From: Izhakiella australiensis
GTDB taxonomy: Bacteria > Pseudomonadota > Gammaproteobacteria > Enterobacterales > Enterobacteriaceae
NCBI RefSeq assembly: GCF_002006995.1
Contig: NZ_MRUL01000013.1
Coordinates: 60,370 to 124,369, forward strand
Direction of reading: 5' to 3'
Length of the DNA stretch: 64,000 bases
Shown here one piece after another: positions 38,121 to 47,164 of this stretch. The notes under the pieces were generated by a model. It saw only the letters and a program-made list of their open reading frames with translations, had not been told where the DNA came from and did no database searches. A program made the translations under genes and the position numbers. Within the stretch, counting starts at the first letter, position 1. Every line of letters begins with the position of its first letter.

Positions 38121-39512
38121 ATGTATGGTATTTCATCTGATACTGCTTCAGCATCACCAAACCTCACCCCGGTTAACGCTTCGGTATATAAGGATCTCTC
38201 AGAGAAACCGGTTAATACCGTCGCTGAAAAAATTAGAAGAGTAAGTAACTCTTCGGAAACGATATCCCTGCCATCCAACTTATCAATAATCTCTGATTCA
38301 ATAACCCCTGATTCAATAAGCATTGACTTGCGCGGTCTGGATAATATTGAAACAGCGCCCCCCCTAAATCTCAATGGGAAAGCGCCGCCTGTCGCCAGTG
38401 AAAACAAAACATGGTGCGATGTTATCGGACGCCTATTTTCAGAAGCATATAAATATGGCGTGCCCGATCAGATGGTTGCTCAGGCCGGGCCTGCGTTACC
38501 TTTTTCATGGGGCGATATCAAACTGACGCCTACCGTGGTTTGGAATAAGGGGAATCCAGGCGCGTTAGACGTCTTTATTGGCCACCTCGAATACGGTCAT
38601 GCAATCGGTAATAATGGCTATGTGTTACCGCTGGAGCAACTCGGTCTTCGCCTTTATTTCAATGGGGATTGCTGGTCTAAACGCATCGTTCCGCTTCAGG
38701 AAACGTTGATCCATGGCGATTACAAGGTACAGGAGTTTGCCCGCTATGGTAGCCCGTCGAAGCTGGCATTTAGTGGTAGCGCGAAAGTTGGCGTTTTAGC
38801 CGAGTTAGGGACAACGACTGAACTTGAATGGACAAAAGACACGGCAAACGCGCTGGGTACTCATATCGCTACCGCCTTGCTTTCGTTACCCGGGGAACTG
38901 ATTACATCACCTCTTATTGCGGCACAAAAAACTATTGTTAAGCCGATTAGTAATTGGTTGAGTCCAGCCAAAGTAACTCACAGTCCGGATGCAGAGCTTG
39001 AGGAAGTTGTGGTCGCAAAACCAATGGATTGCAATATGAAAAATATATCTTCCTCACATTCAGGTATGGTGAAAAAAGGATTAACAACGTGGTTAAAACA
39101 GATAATTGATCACAGTAAACGAGCCGGCGGGGCGGAGTGGGCTAAATTTTCCTTTAGTTTTGATACCAATAATGCATGGCCTGTCGTACCCGGAGTGCTT
39201 GATATCCAGGCTAACTTTTACGCGCGTTATTCGCTGGTAAGCGCTTATCTTATTGCTGAAGATAAGGTTATTTTAGACGGCAATTTAGGCAAGTTTCTGG
39301 AAGCGATGGCACCAGGCGCATGCGACACAATCAGAAGCGCGATAAAATCCTGCTGTTATGAACCTTCTGAAGAAAATATTAGTCATAATGCGGGCGTCAT
39401 TGCATCGGTGCTGGAAAGAAAATCATCAGCCGGAGAAGCGGTTGAAATGGAGGCGGTGGTTGTTATTCCCGCGGGTCAAAATGAAACGGCAGCAGAAATA
39501 ACCCGGCTTTAA
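38121..39512 (+). CDS. Orphan protein of unknown function, 463 residues, effector-like N-terminus
   Basis: I do not recognise this protein. ATG 38121 has AAGGAAGG ten bases upstream; a TTG 33 bases earlier is less likely. Residues 1-90 are Ser/Thr/Asn/Pro-rich and look disordered, as in many type III secreted proteins, but Asp7 weakens that reading. There is no Sec signal peptide. Residues 97-240 show alternating aromatic and polar strands; 241-285 is a hydrophobic, Ala/Leu-rich part. A weak internal duplication is seen: TWCDVIG..FSW..PGALDVFIG (98-155) against TWLKQII..FSF..PGVLDIQAN (323-366), each block preceding an EEVVVA/EAVVVI-like segment (294-299, 444-449). It sits where E. coli has nagD, on the opposite strand, with AT-rich flanks, suggesting horizontal acquisition. 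Confidence 0.8.
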   Translation: MYGISSDTASASPNLTPVNASVYKDLSEKPVNTVAEKIRRVSNSSETISLPSNLSIISDSITPDSISIDLRGLDNIETAPPLNLNGKAPPVASENKTWCDVIGRLFSEAYKYGVPDQMVAQAGPALPFSWGDIKLTPTVVWNKGNPGALDVFIGHLEYGHAIGNNGYVLPLEQLGLRLYFNGDCWSKRIVPLQETLIHGDYKVQEFARYGSPSKLAFSGSAKVGVLAELGTTTELEWTKDTANALGTHIATALLSLPGELITSPLIAAQKTIVKPISNWLSPAKVTHSPDAELEEVVVAKPMDCNMKNISSSHSGMVKKGLTTWLKQIIDHSKRAGGAEWAKFSFSFDTNNAWPVVPGVLDIQANFYARYSLVSAYLIAEDKVILDGNLGKFLEAMAPGACDTIRSAIKSCCYEPSEENISHNAGVIASVLERKSSAGEAVEMEAVVVIPAGQNETAAEITRL

Positions 39513-39660
39513 TTGGCTGCTTCCGCCATCGTCGTTAATCAGATAAGAAAGTAGTCGCCGCTTGTTCATGCTGCAAGCGGTTAGCATTGTCATTCAGCGC
39601 CCAGCCTCGGTGGCTATAACACGGGGCTGGGCTGAAATTCATAGCGCGCTGTATTCGCGG

Positions 39661-40896
39661 TTATTCCTGGGTATGCGCGCCTTCCAGCAGGCGTTGCAGC
39701 AGGATGCCATTGAGCATAGCGCGCTTTGCCAGCGCAAAGGCGCCGATAGCGGAGCCATGATCGATTTCTGAACGTACCACCGGCAGGTTTTTACGGAACG
39801 CTTTCAGCACCTGGGTGTTAATGCAGCCTTCAATGGCGGGGAGCAATACCCGATTCGCCTCGGTGATTTCACCGGCGATGACCACCTTTTGCGGATTAAA
39901 CAGGTTAATGGCGATTGCGATGGCCTTGCCAAGGTGGCGGCCTACGTGTTCGATGACTTCCGCCGCCAGCACGTCGCCGCGATTAGCCGCTTTGCAGATG
40001 CTAAGAATATCGCAGTTTTCCGCCGTCAGCGATGTCGGATGGCCTTGGTGAACCAGCGCGCGAACGCGCTGCTCGATTGCGCCGTTGGCGGCGATGGTTT
40101 CAAGGCAGCCAAAGTTGCCGCAGTGGCAGCGCTCTCCCAGCGGGTCGACCTGGATATGGCCAATTTCCCCAACATTGCCGTTGCTACCAAGGAAAATCTG
40201 TCCGTTGGTGATAATGCCCGCGCCGGTACCGCGATGTACGCGCACCAAAATAGAGTCAGCGCAGTCACGCGATGCACCAAAATAATGCTCGGCTAATGCC
40301 ACGCTGCGAATGTCATGGCCGACAAAGCTGGTGACTTTAAAGCGCTTTTCCAGATTGGCAACCAGCGGCCACTGGCTGACCTGGATATGCGGCATATAGC
40401 GAATCACGCCGTTAGCCGGATCGACCAGGCCTGGCAGAATAACGGATATTGCAATCAGCTCACGCAGCTTGCGCTGTTGCTGGTTGATGAAATCTTCAAT
40501 GGTATTGAATAGCGCGTGCTCCAGCGTTTCCTGCGTGCGCTCAGGCAGGTTATAACGCTGTTCGGCAATCAGCTTACCGCCCAGGTCGAACAGCGACAGG
40601 GTGGCATCTTCCCGCCCCAGGCGCACGGCGACGGTATGAAAGCCGCGGGTTTCAGTAATAATAGATATGGCGCGGCGGCCTCCGGTGGAGGCCTGCTGAT
40701 CCACTTCGCGAATCAAGCCGCGTTCAATGAGCTGACGGGTAATTTTAGTTACGCTGGCGGGCGCCAGCTGGCTTTGTTCTGCGATCTGAATGCGCGAAAT
40801 CGGGCCCTGCTGGTCGATAATTCGGTATACGGCCGCGCTGTTAAGCTGCTTAACGAGATCGACGTTTCCTATTTGAGCCTGTCCGCCATTGGTCAT
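39661..40896 (-). CDS. nagC: GlcNAc-responsive repressor NagC
   Basis: A ROK-family repressor, also an activator of glmUS in E. coli, that releases DNA on binding GlcNAc-6-phosphate. The N-terminal helix-turn-helix (about 22-68; RIQIAEQSQLAPASVTKITRQLIERGLI) is nearly identical to E. coli, implying the same operator. The ROK zinc motif CHCGNFGCLE is present. At 411 residues it is 5 longer than E. coli NagC. It starts 8 bases after nagA, so it is part of nagBAC. nagD, last in the E. coli operon, is absent. Confidence 0.97.
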   Translation of the reverse strand: MTNGGQAQIGNVDLVKQLNSAAVYRIIDQQGPISRIQIAEQSQLAPASVTKITRQLIERGLIREVDQQASTGGRRAISIITETRGFHTVAVRLGREDATLSLFDLGGKLIAEQRYNLPERTQETLEHALFNTIEDFINQQQRKLRELIAISVILPGLVDPANGVIRYMPHIQVSQWPLVANLEKRFKVTSFVGHDIRSVALAEHYFGASRDCADSILVRVHRGTGAGIITNGQIFLGSNGNVGEIGHIQVDPLGERCHCGNFGCLETIAANGAIEQRVRALVHQGHPTSLTAENCDILSICKAANRGDVLAAEVIEHVGRHLGKAIAIAINLFNPQKVVIAGEITEANRVLLPAIEGCINTQVLKAFRKNLPVVRSEIDHGSAIGAFALAKRAMLNGILLQRLLEGAHTQE

Positions 40897-40903
40897 TCAG
40901 TAT

Positions 40904-42064
40904 CTACTCGCTTAAAACCTCGTTGCCATTAACGTAGGTCTGGATAATGTGATAATCACCTGTGAATACTGTGAGATTCGCAACTTTTCCTGTCGCGATG
41001 CTGCCTAAAAGGCGATCCACACCGATTGCTTTTGCCGGGTATAACGTTGCCATTCTGATCGCCTCATCAAGCGCGATGCCGGCATGCTCAACGGTATTGC
41101 GCACCGCTTCGATCATCGTCAGTGAAGAGCCACTGAGCGTGCCATTTTCATCAACACATAGCCCGTCACGATAGTATATTGTTTTACCAGCAAAAATGAA
41201 CCGGTCAATCGATTCATCCGCCGATAACCCCGCCGGTGCGGTAGCATCGGTGACCAGCACCAGCCGATCGCCTTTAATACGCTTGGCGTTGCGGATATTC
41301 GCGTAGTGAACGTGCAGCCCGTCGGCGATGATGCCGCAGTAAACGTCTGGCGTATCAAACAGCGCGCCGATCAGGCCGGGTTCGCGTCCGGTGATGGTCG
41401 GCATCGCGTTATACAGATGCGTTGCAAAGGAAATACCGGCTTCAAAGCCGCGGCGGGCTTCAGCATAGGTCGCGTGGGAGTGACCGGAAGAGATAACGAT
41501 CCCCGCTGCGCTGAGGCGGCGAATCACCTCCGGCGCTACTTTTTCAGGGGCGAGGGTGATCTTGCTTATCACCTCAGCATTGTCGCACAGGAAATCGACC
41601 AGATCTGCCGTTGGCTGGCGTATTAATTCCGGGTTGTGGGTGCCTTTTTTCAGTGGATTAAGCCACGGACCTTCAAGATGCAGTCCCAGCGCCTGAAACT
41701 TATTTTGCGCCAGAAATTCACGCATGCTTTCTACCGCACGCCTCATCAGTTCGTCGTTGCTGGTAATCAGCGTGGGCAGGAAGCTGGTGCAGCCGGAGCG
41801 CTGGTTAGCTTTCTGCATGGTTTTCAGCGTTTCAACGCTTATCGCCGCCATGTCGTCATTGAACTGCACGCCGCCGCAGCCGTTAAGCTGCAAATCGATA
41901 AAGCCGGGAGCGATGTTGGCACCCTGAACATCCCGCGTGGTTATCCCTGTCGGTAGCTCATTAAGCGGACACAAGCGCTCAATCAGGCCGTTGGCGATCA
42001 CCACGGCATGGTTGTCCAGAACTTCATGGCCGGTATAAATGCGGCCGTTAATCAGTGCGTACAT
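40904..42064 (-). CDS. nagA: N-acetylglucosamine-6-phosphate deacetylase NagA
   Basis: Removes acetate from GlcNAc-6-P. Metal-site motifs HLEGPWLNP (about residues 130-138), GHSHAT and HLYNAM, and the catalytic aspartate in [10 protein letters not shown] are present. ATG 42064 or 42067, both after GGGGAG, match the MYAL start of E. coli; 386 residues result. Operon partner of nagB and nagC. Confidence 0.96.
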   Translation of the reverse strand: MYALINGRIYTGHEVLDNHAVVIANGLIERLCPLNELPTGITTRDVQGANIAPGFIDLQLNGCGGVQFNDDMAAISVETLKTMQKANQRSGCTSFLPTLITSNDELMRRAVESMREFLAQNKFQALGLHLEGPWLNPLKKGTHNPELIRQPTADLVDFLCDNAEVISKITLAPEKVAPEVIRRLSAAGIVISSGHSHATYAEARRGFEAGISFATHLYNAMPTITGREPGLIGALFDTPDVYCGIIADGLHVHYANIRNAKRIKGDRLVLVTDATAPAGLSADESIDRFIFAGKTIYYRDGLCVDENGTLSGSSLTMIEAVRNTVEHAGIALDEAIRMATLYPAKAIGVDRLLGSIATGKVANLTVFTGDYHIIQTYVNGNEVLSE

Positions 42065-42126
42065 CATTATTCTCCCCGCTGGGCGCAGGCCGGACATGCG
42101 GTCTGCGCTAGTGATCCTGTTATCGG

Positions 42127-42927
42127 TTACAGACCTTTCATATTTTCCGCTTCCATTTCGCGGAAATATTTTACGGTTTTCATTTTCAGTTCCATGGTTG
42201 ATGGTTCATCGCAGACCACCACGGCTTTGGCATGGAGCTGCAGGCAGCTAATGGTCCACATATGATTGACATTGCCTTCAACAGCGGCCTGCAGCGCCTG
42301 CGCTTTCAAATGGCCGGTAACCAGGATCATCACTTCTTCTGCGTCCAACAACGTGCCTACGCCAACGGTCAGGGCATATTTAGGTACCTGCTCAACGTCG
42401 CCATCAAAGAAGCGTGAGTTGGCTACGCGGGTATCATGGGTCAGCGTTTTGATGCGCGTGCGCGAAGAGAGAGAAGAGGCCGGTTCGTTAAACGCAATAT
42501 GACCATCGTTGCCTACGCCACCCATAAACAGGTGAATTTTGCCATATGAGCGAATCTTTTCTTCGTACTGGCGGCATTCGGCATCGATGTCATCGGCATT
42601 GCCATTTAGCAGGTTAATATTGTCCGGCTGAATATCGACGTGATCGAAGAAATTGCGGTACATAAAGCTGTGGTAGCTTTCCGGGTGCTCTTTCGGCAGG
42701 CCGACGTATTCGTCCATATTAAAAGTGACCACGTGTTTAAAGCTAACCTGGCCTGCTTTATGCATCTCAATAAGGTGCTTATAGGCTTCAAGCGGCGTTC
42801 CGCCCGTAGGCAGGCCGAGGATAAAAGGGCGATCTGCCGTTGGTTTAAATGCGTTGATACGGTTTACGATATGGCGTGCCGCCCATTTGCCGACCTGGCT
42901 GGTGGTGGTTAAAGGAATTAGACGCAT
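42127..42927 (-). CDS. nagB: Glucosamine-6-phosphate deaminase NagB
   Basis: Converts GlcN-6-P to fructose-6-P and ammonia, the committed step of amino-sugar use. [16 protein letters not shown] and [14 protein letters not shown] (catalytic Asp and His) are conserved. GAGGTG precedes the ATG at 42927, giving 266 residues as in E. coli; the upstream MRCS extension is ignored. It is divergent from nagE over a region with two NagC operators and a CRP site. Confidence 0.97.
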   Translation of the reverse strand: MRLIPLTTTSQVGKWAARHIVNRINAFKPTADRPFILGLPTGGTPLEAYKHLIEMHKAGQVSFKHVVTFNMDEYVGLPKEHPESYHSFMYRNFFDHVDIQPDNINLLNGNADDIDAECRQYEEKIRSYGKIHLFMGGVGNDGHIAFNEPASSLSSRTRIKTLTHDTRVANSRFFDGDVEQVPKYALTVGVGTLLDAEEVMILVTGHLKAQALQAAVEGNVNHMWTISCLQLHAKAVVVCDEPSTMELKMKTVKYFREMEAENMKGL

Positions 42928-43035
42928 GGAACACCTCACAGTGGCGATTGTTTAAATGCTAAGACGGATTATTTATAGCCTGTCTGGTAAGCGTAACCTG
43001 TGATAACGCAGTCATACGAGGGAAAAATCCGTCAC

Positions 43036-43058
43036 GATATTTTTAATCATAAAATAAG
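43036..43058. promoter_or_regulatory. NagC operator proximal to nagB
   Basis: Read on the minus strand the site is CTTATTTTATGATTAAAAATATC, given here as positions 43036-43058; it has the AT-rich imperfect dyad known from the E. coli nagB operator. Its centre lies about 94 bases from the nagE operator, which fits the DNA-loop architecture of E. coli. Confidence 0.7.
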
Positions 43059-43099
43059 TTTGTGGCGTAAGCCAACACTGACGCGATTGAAATGCGATT

Positions 43100-43121
43100 T
43101 ATGGTGACTTTAATCACATTA
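43100..43121. promoter_or_regulatory. CRP binding site between nagB and nagE
   Basis: GGTGA-CTTTAA-TCACA (43103-43118) matches the TGTGA-N6-TCACA consensus with one mismatch. It lies between the two NagC operators, as in the E. coli nagE-nagB region, where CRP activates both promoters. Confidence 0.75.
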
Positions 43122-43128
43122 GAGAGGG

Positions 43129-43155
43129 TTTTAATTTGCGGGGCGAATTAATTTT
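43129..43155. promoter_or_regulatory. NagC operator proximal to nagE
   Basis: TTAATTTGC (43131-43139), GGG, GCGAATTAA (43143-43151) form a dyad with one mismatch, flanked by T-tracts. This resembles the high-affinity E. coli nagE operator. Confidence 0.75.
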
Positions 43156-43254
43156 TTCTTACACTCCGCACTGTGGTGTGGAACAACATAAAACTACCTG
43201 CTACATGTAGGTAAAAAAAGCACGCGGTGCTAACGGGTTCAAAGGGGGAACAAG

Positions 43255-45198
43255 GTGAATATTTTAGGCTTCTTTCAAAGGTTAGGGCGGTCGCTTCAGC
43301 TGCCTATCGCCGTGCTGCCTGTTGCAGCATTGATGCTGCGATTCGGGCAACCTGATTTACTTAACATGCCGTTTATTGCTCAGGCAGGCGGCGCAATCTT
43401 CGATAACCTGGCGCTAATTTTTGCTATCGGCGTGGCGTCAACCTGGTCAAAAGATAACGCCGGTCCGGCAGCCCTGGCGGGCGCGGTGGGTTATTTCATC
43501 ATGACTAAGGCGATGGTTACCATCAACCCTGCGGTCAATATGGGCGTGCTGGCGGGGATTATTACCGGCCTGGTCGCCGGTTCTACCTATAACCGCTGGT
43601 ACAATATCAAGCTGCCGGATTTCCTCAGCTTCTTTGGCGGCAAACGCTTCGTACCGATTGCCACCGGCTTCTTCTGTCTGATACTGGCTGCCGTTTTCGG
43701 CTACGTCTGGCCTCCGGTACAGAATGCAATCCACGCCGGCGGCGAATGGATTGTTTCTGAAGGCGCGTTCGGCGCAGGTATTTTCGGCTTTGTTAACCGT
43801 CTGCTGATCCCAACCGGCCTGCATCAGGTGCTTAATACCATCGCCTGGTTCCAGATTGGTGATTACACCAACGCGGCGGGCGCGGTATTCCACGGTGACA
43901 TTAACCGCTTCTATGCCGGTGACCCCACTGCGGGAATGTTCATGTCCGGTTTTTATCCGATCATGATGTTCGGCCTACCAGGCGCCGCGCTGGCTATGTA
44001 TTTCGCCGCGCCGAAAGCGCGTCGTCCTATGGTGGGCGGCCTGCTGTTCTCCGTTGCACTGACCGCGTTTTTGACCGGTGTTACCGAGCCGCTGGAATTC
44101 CTGTTCATGTTCCTCGCGCCTTTGCTGTACTTACTGCATGCTATCCTGACCGGCATTAGTCTGTACGTTGCAACCGCGCTGGGCATTCATGCCGGCTTCT
44201 CCTTCTCTGCCGGCGCTATCGACTATGCCTTGATGTACCATCTGCCGGCGGCCAGTAAAAACGTCTGGTTGCTGCTGGTTATGGGCGTCGTGGCTTTCGT
44301 GGTCTACTTTGTCCTGTTCAGCGTGGTTATCCGCGCGATGAACCTGAAAACGCCGGGTCGTGAAGATGCGATGCCGGAGCAGGCCGCAGATGCCAACAGC
44401 AATACGGAAGAGGGGCTGTCTGTGCTCTCACGCCAGTATATTGCCGCAATCGGCGGCAGCGCTAACATCACCGGTATTGATGCCTGTATCACCCGCTTGC
44501 GTCTGGCCGTGGGCGATTCGACACAGGTTAATGATGCCGAATGTAAACGCCTTGGCGCTTCCGGCGTGGTTAAACTGAACAAGAAAACGGTGCAGGTGAT
44601 TGTCGGCGCACGTGCTGAATCAATCGCTGAAGAGATGAAAATTTTGATGGCGAAAGGCCCGATTGCTGCCAGCAGCGCTACGGCAGCGCCGGCAGCCGCC
44701 GCACCGCAGCCTCAGGCGGTACCCAAGGCCAGCCAGGGCATTATCGCGACGCTGGTCGCACCGGTAAGCGGTGAGATCGTTGCGCTCGAGCAGGTGCCGG
44801 ATGAAGCTTTCGCCAGCAAAGCCGTTGGCGATGGCGTGGCGATCAAACCAACCAGTAGCACCGTCGTATCACCGGCAGCCGGCACCATAGTGAAAATCTT
44901 TAATACCAACCACGCTTTCTGTCTGGAAACAGAGAAGGGCGTTGAGGTAGTGGTTCACATGGGGCTGGATACCGTTGGACTGGATGGCAAAGGCTTCAGC
45001 CGTTTGGTGGAAGAAGGTGCGCAGGTTACTGCCGGTCAGCCGGTGCTGGAAATGGACCTGGCATTCCTTAACGCGAATGCGCGCTCAATGATTAGCCCGG
45101 TAGTGGTCAGCAACAGCGATGATTATGTCGGTCTGACGCAGCTAGCGCAGGGGACGGTTGTGGCAGGCGAAACCCGCCTGTACGAAGTTAACAGCTAA
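43255..45198 (+). CDS. nagE: PTS N-acetylglucosamine transporter NagE (EIICBA)
   Basis: A fused phosphotransferase permease. The membrane IIC domain fills about residues 1-370, the IIB domain about 390-475 with phospho-Cys411 in DACITRLRL, then an Ala/Pro linker, and the IIA domain about 500-647 with His553 and phospho-His568 (VVVHMGLD). GTG 43255 is the start, after GGGGGAACAAG. The 647 residues compare with 648 in E. coli. Its product GlcNAc-6-P feeds NagA and NagB and is the NagC inducer. Confidence 0.97.
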   Translation: MNILGFFQRLGRSLQLPIAVLPVAALMLRFGQPDLLNMPFIAQAGGAIFDNLALIFAIGVASTWSKDNAGPAALAGAVGYFIMTKAMVTINPAVNMGVLAGIITGLVAGSTYNRWYNIKLPDFLSFFGGKRFVPIATGFFCLILAAVFGYVWPPVQNAIHAGGEWIVSEGAFGAGIFGFVNRLLIPTGLHQVLNTIAWFQIGDYTNAAGAVFHGDINRFYAGDPTAGMFMSGFYPIMMFGLPGAALAMYFAAPKARRPMVGGLLFSVALTAFLTGVTEPLEFLFMFLAPLLYLLHAILTGISLYVATALGIHAGFSFSAGAIDYALMYHLPAASKNVWLLLVMGVVAFVVYFVLFSVVIRAMNLKTPGREDAMPEQAADANSNTEEGLSVLSRQYIAAIGGSANITGIDACITRLRLAVGDSTQVNDAECKRLGASGVVKLNKKTVQVIVGARAESIAEEMKILMAKGPIAASSATAAPAAAAPQPQAVPKASQGIIATLVAPVSGEIVALEQVPDEAFASKAVGDGVAIKPTSSTVVSPAAGTIVKIFNTNHAFCLETEKGVEVVVHMGLDTVGLDGKGFSRLVEEGAQVTAGQPVLEMDLAFLNANARSMISPVVVSNSDDYVGLTQLAQGTVVAGETRLYEVNS

Positions 45199-45236
45199 AA
45201 CAAATACCGGCAGTATGTTTGCCGGTCTGTTTACAG

Positions 45237-45271
45237 CAGGGGTGAGAGGCTTCTCACCCCTGTTTTTTTTT
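45237..45271 (+). terminator. Terminator of nagE
   Basis: CAGGGGTGAG (45237-45246) pairs perfectly with CTCACCCCTG (45253-45262) and is followed by nine T. Confidence 0.94.
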
Positions 45272-45370
45272 GCGCCGAATTTAACAAACGGTTGTTTCCC
45301 GCTGGCGCTTAGTGGATCATAATCGATTACATTAAGCAGCAGTATATCCGTACGTATTGAGGAAATCGTG

Positions 45371-47038
45371 ATGAGTGAGGCTGAAGCCCGGCCAACCAAC
45401 TTTATTCGCCAGATTATTGATGAGGATCTGGCTAGCGGTAAACACACCATTGTTCATACCCGCTTTCCACCGGAGCCGAACGGCTACCTGCATATTGGTC
45501 ATGCCAAGTCTATCTGCCTGAACTTCGGCATCGCCCAGGATTACCAGGGCCAGTGCAACCTGCGTTTTGATGATACCAATCCGGTTAAAGAAGATATGGA
45601 ATTTGTTGATTCCATTAAACACGATGTGCAATGGCTGGGCTTTGAGTGGAGTGGCGAGATTCGCTATTCCTCAGACTATTTCGATCGGCTGTATGACTAT
45701 GCGCTGGAGCTGATAAGTAAAGGTCTGGCCTACGTTGATGAGCTTAGTCCGGAGGCGATCCGCGAATACCGCGGTACGCTGAAAGCGCCGGGTAAAAATA
45801 GCCCCTATCGCGACCGCAGTATCGAAGAAAACCTGGCACTGTTTGAAAAAATGCGCGCGGGCGGCTTTAGCGAAGGCACAGCCTGCCTGCGGGCGAAAAT
45901 TGATATGGCCTCGAGCTTTATCGTGCTGCGCGATCCGGTCCTTTATCGCATTAAGTTTGCTGAGCATCATCAGACCGGAAATAAATGGTGCATCTATCCG
46001 ATGTACGATTTTACCCACTGCATTTCCGATGCGCTGGAAGGGATTACGCATTCACTGTGTACGCTTGAGTTTCAGGACAATCGTCGGCTGTATGACTGGG
46101 TTCTGGATAACATTACGATTGCTGTTCACCCGCGCCAGTACGAATTTTCGCGTCTGAATCTGGAATATGCGGTGATGTCCAAGCGTAAGCTGACCCAGCT
46201 GGTGGCTGAGAAGATTGTCGAAGGCTGGGATGATCCACGGATGCTGACGGTATCCGGCCTGCGCCGTCGTGGCTACAGCGCCGCTTCGATCCGCGAGTTT
46301 TGCCGCCGCATCGGCGTCACCAAACAGGACAATATTGTCGAGATGGCCTCGCTGGAATCCTGTATTCGCGATGATCTGAATGAGAACGCGCCGCGTGCTA
46401 TGGCGGTTCTCGACCCGGTTAAGGTGGTGATTGAAAACCTGCCGGCAGGTCATGATGAAGTGGTGACCATGGCGAATCATCCCAACCGTCCGGAAATGGG
46501 CCTGCGGGAAGTGCCTTTCAGCCGGGAAATCTGGATCGACCGCGCCGACTTCCGCGAAGAAGCGAATAAGCAATACAAGCGGCTGGTGCTGGGCAAAGAA
46601 GTGCGCCTGCGTAATGCCTATGTGATTCGTGCTGAGCGCGTGGCAAAGGATGATGACGGCAACATTACCTGCCTGTTCTGTACTGCCGATCTGGATACCA
46701 TGGGTAAAGATCCTGCCGATGGGCGTAAGGTCAAAGGCGTTATCCACTGGGTGTCGGTCGATCACGGCCTGCCGGCGCAGTTCCGTCTTTACGATCGCTT
46801 ATTTAGCGTACCAAATCCGGGGGCGGCGGAGGATTTCCTCACCACCATTAACCCTGATTCGCTGGTTATCCGCCAGGGATTTGTTGAGCCGGGCCTGCGC
46901 AATAGCGAAGCCTTGAAACCCTGGCAGTTTGAGCGTGAAGGCTACTTTTGTACCGACAGCGTTTATTCTAAACCGGGAGAGCTGGTGTTTAACCGCACCG
47001 TCGGCCTGCGTGATACCTGGGCTAAAGTCGGCGAATAA
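45371..47038 (+). CDS. glnS: Glutaminyl-tRNA synthetase GlnS
   Basis: Charges the tRNA-Gln species encoded at 35-35.5 kb. Class I motifs HIGH (residues 41-44) and MSKRK (269-273) are present. ATG 45371 follows GAGGAA, giving 555 residues against 554 in E. coli; the GTG one codon earlier is less likely. It follows nagE as in E. coli and has a terminator, after which synteny with that genome breaks. Confidence 0.98.
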   Translation: MSEAEARPTNFIRQIIDEDLASGKHTIVHTRFPPEPNGYLHIGHAKSICLNFGIAQDYQGQCNLRFDDTNPVKEDMEFVDSIKHDVQWLGFEWSGEIRYSSDYFDRLYDYALELISKGLAYVDELSPEAIREYRGTLKAPGKNSPYRDRSIEENLALFEKMRAGGFSEGTACLRAKIDMASSFIVLRDPVLYRIKFAEHHQTGNKWCIYPMYDFTHCISDALEGITHSLCTLEFQDNRRLYDWVLDNITIAVHPRQYEFSRLNLEYAVMSKRKLTQLVAEKIVEGWDDPRMLTVSGLRRRGYSAASIREFCRRIGVTKQDNIVEMASLESCIRDDLNENAPRAMAVLDPVKVVIENLPAGHDEVVTMANHPNRPEMGLREVPFSREIWIDRADFREEANKQYKRLVLGKEVRLRNAYVIRAERVAKDDDGNITCLFCTADLDTMGKDPADGRKVKGVIHWVSVDHGLPAQFRLYDRLFSVPNPGAAEDFLTTINPDSLVIRQGFVEPGLRNSEALKPWQFEREGYFCTDSVYSKPGELVFNRTVGLRDTWAKVGE

Positions 47039-47054
47039 CCCGAAGTTTGTAGCT

Positions 47055-47097
47055 AAAAAAGCGGCTGGTCAGCGTCAGTGATTGGCCGCTTTTTTGT
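47055..47097. terminator. Terminator after glnS
   Basis: AAAAAAGCGGC (47055-47065) pairs with GCCGCTTTTTT (47085-47095); the loop is long (19 bases) but the arms are perfect and a U-run follows. It may also act for yfjD on the minus strand. Confidence 0.75.
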
Positions 47098-47164
47098 ATC
47101 AAATGGCAGGTACATCAGGGCGCCGGACTTCAATTAATTATGGGGTGAGCGCGACATTCAGGAC

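Noticed and set aside
46052..46765. 237-codon minus-strand frame inside glnS
   Set aside because: Antisense shadow of a conserved synthetase gene.
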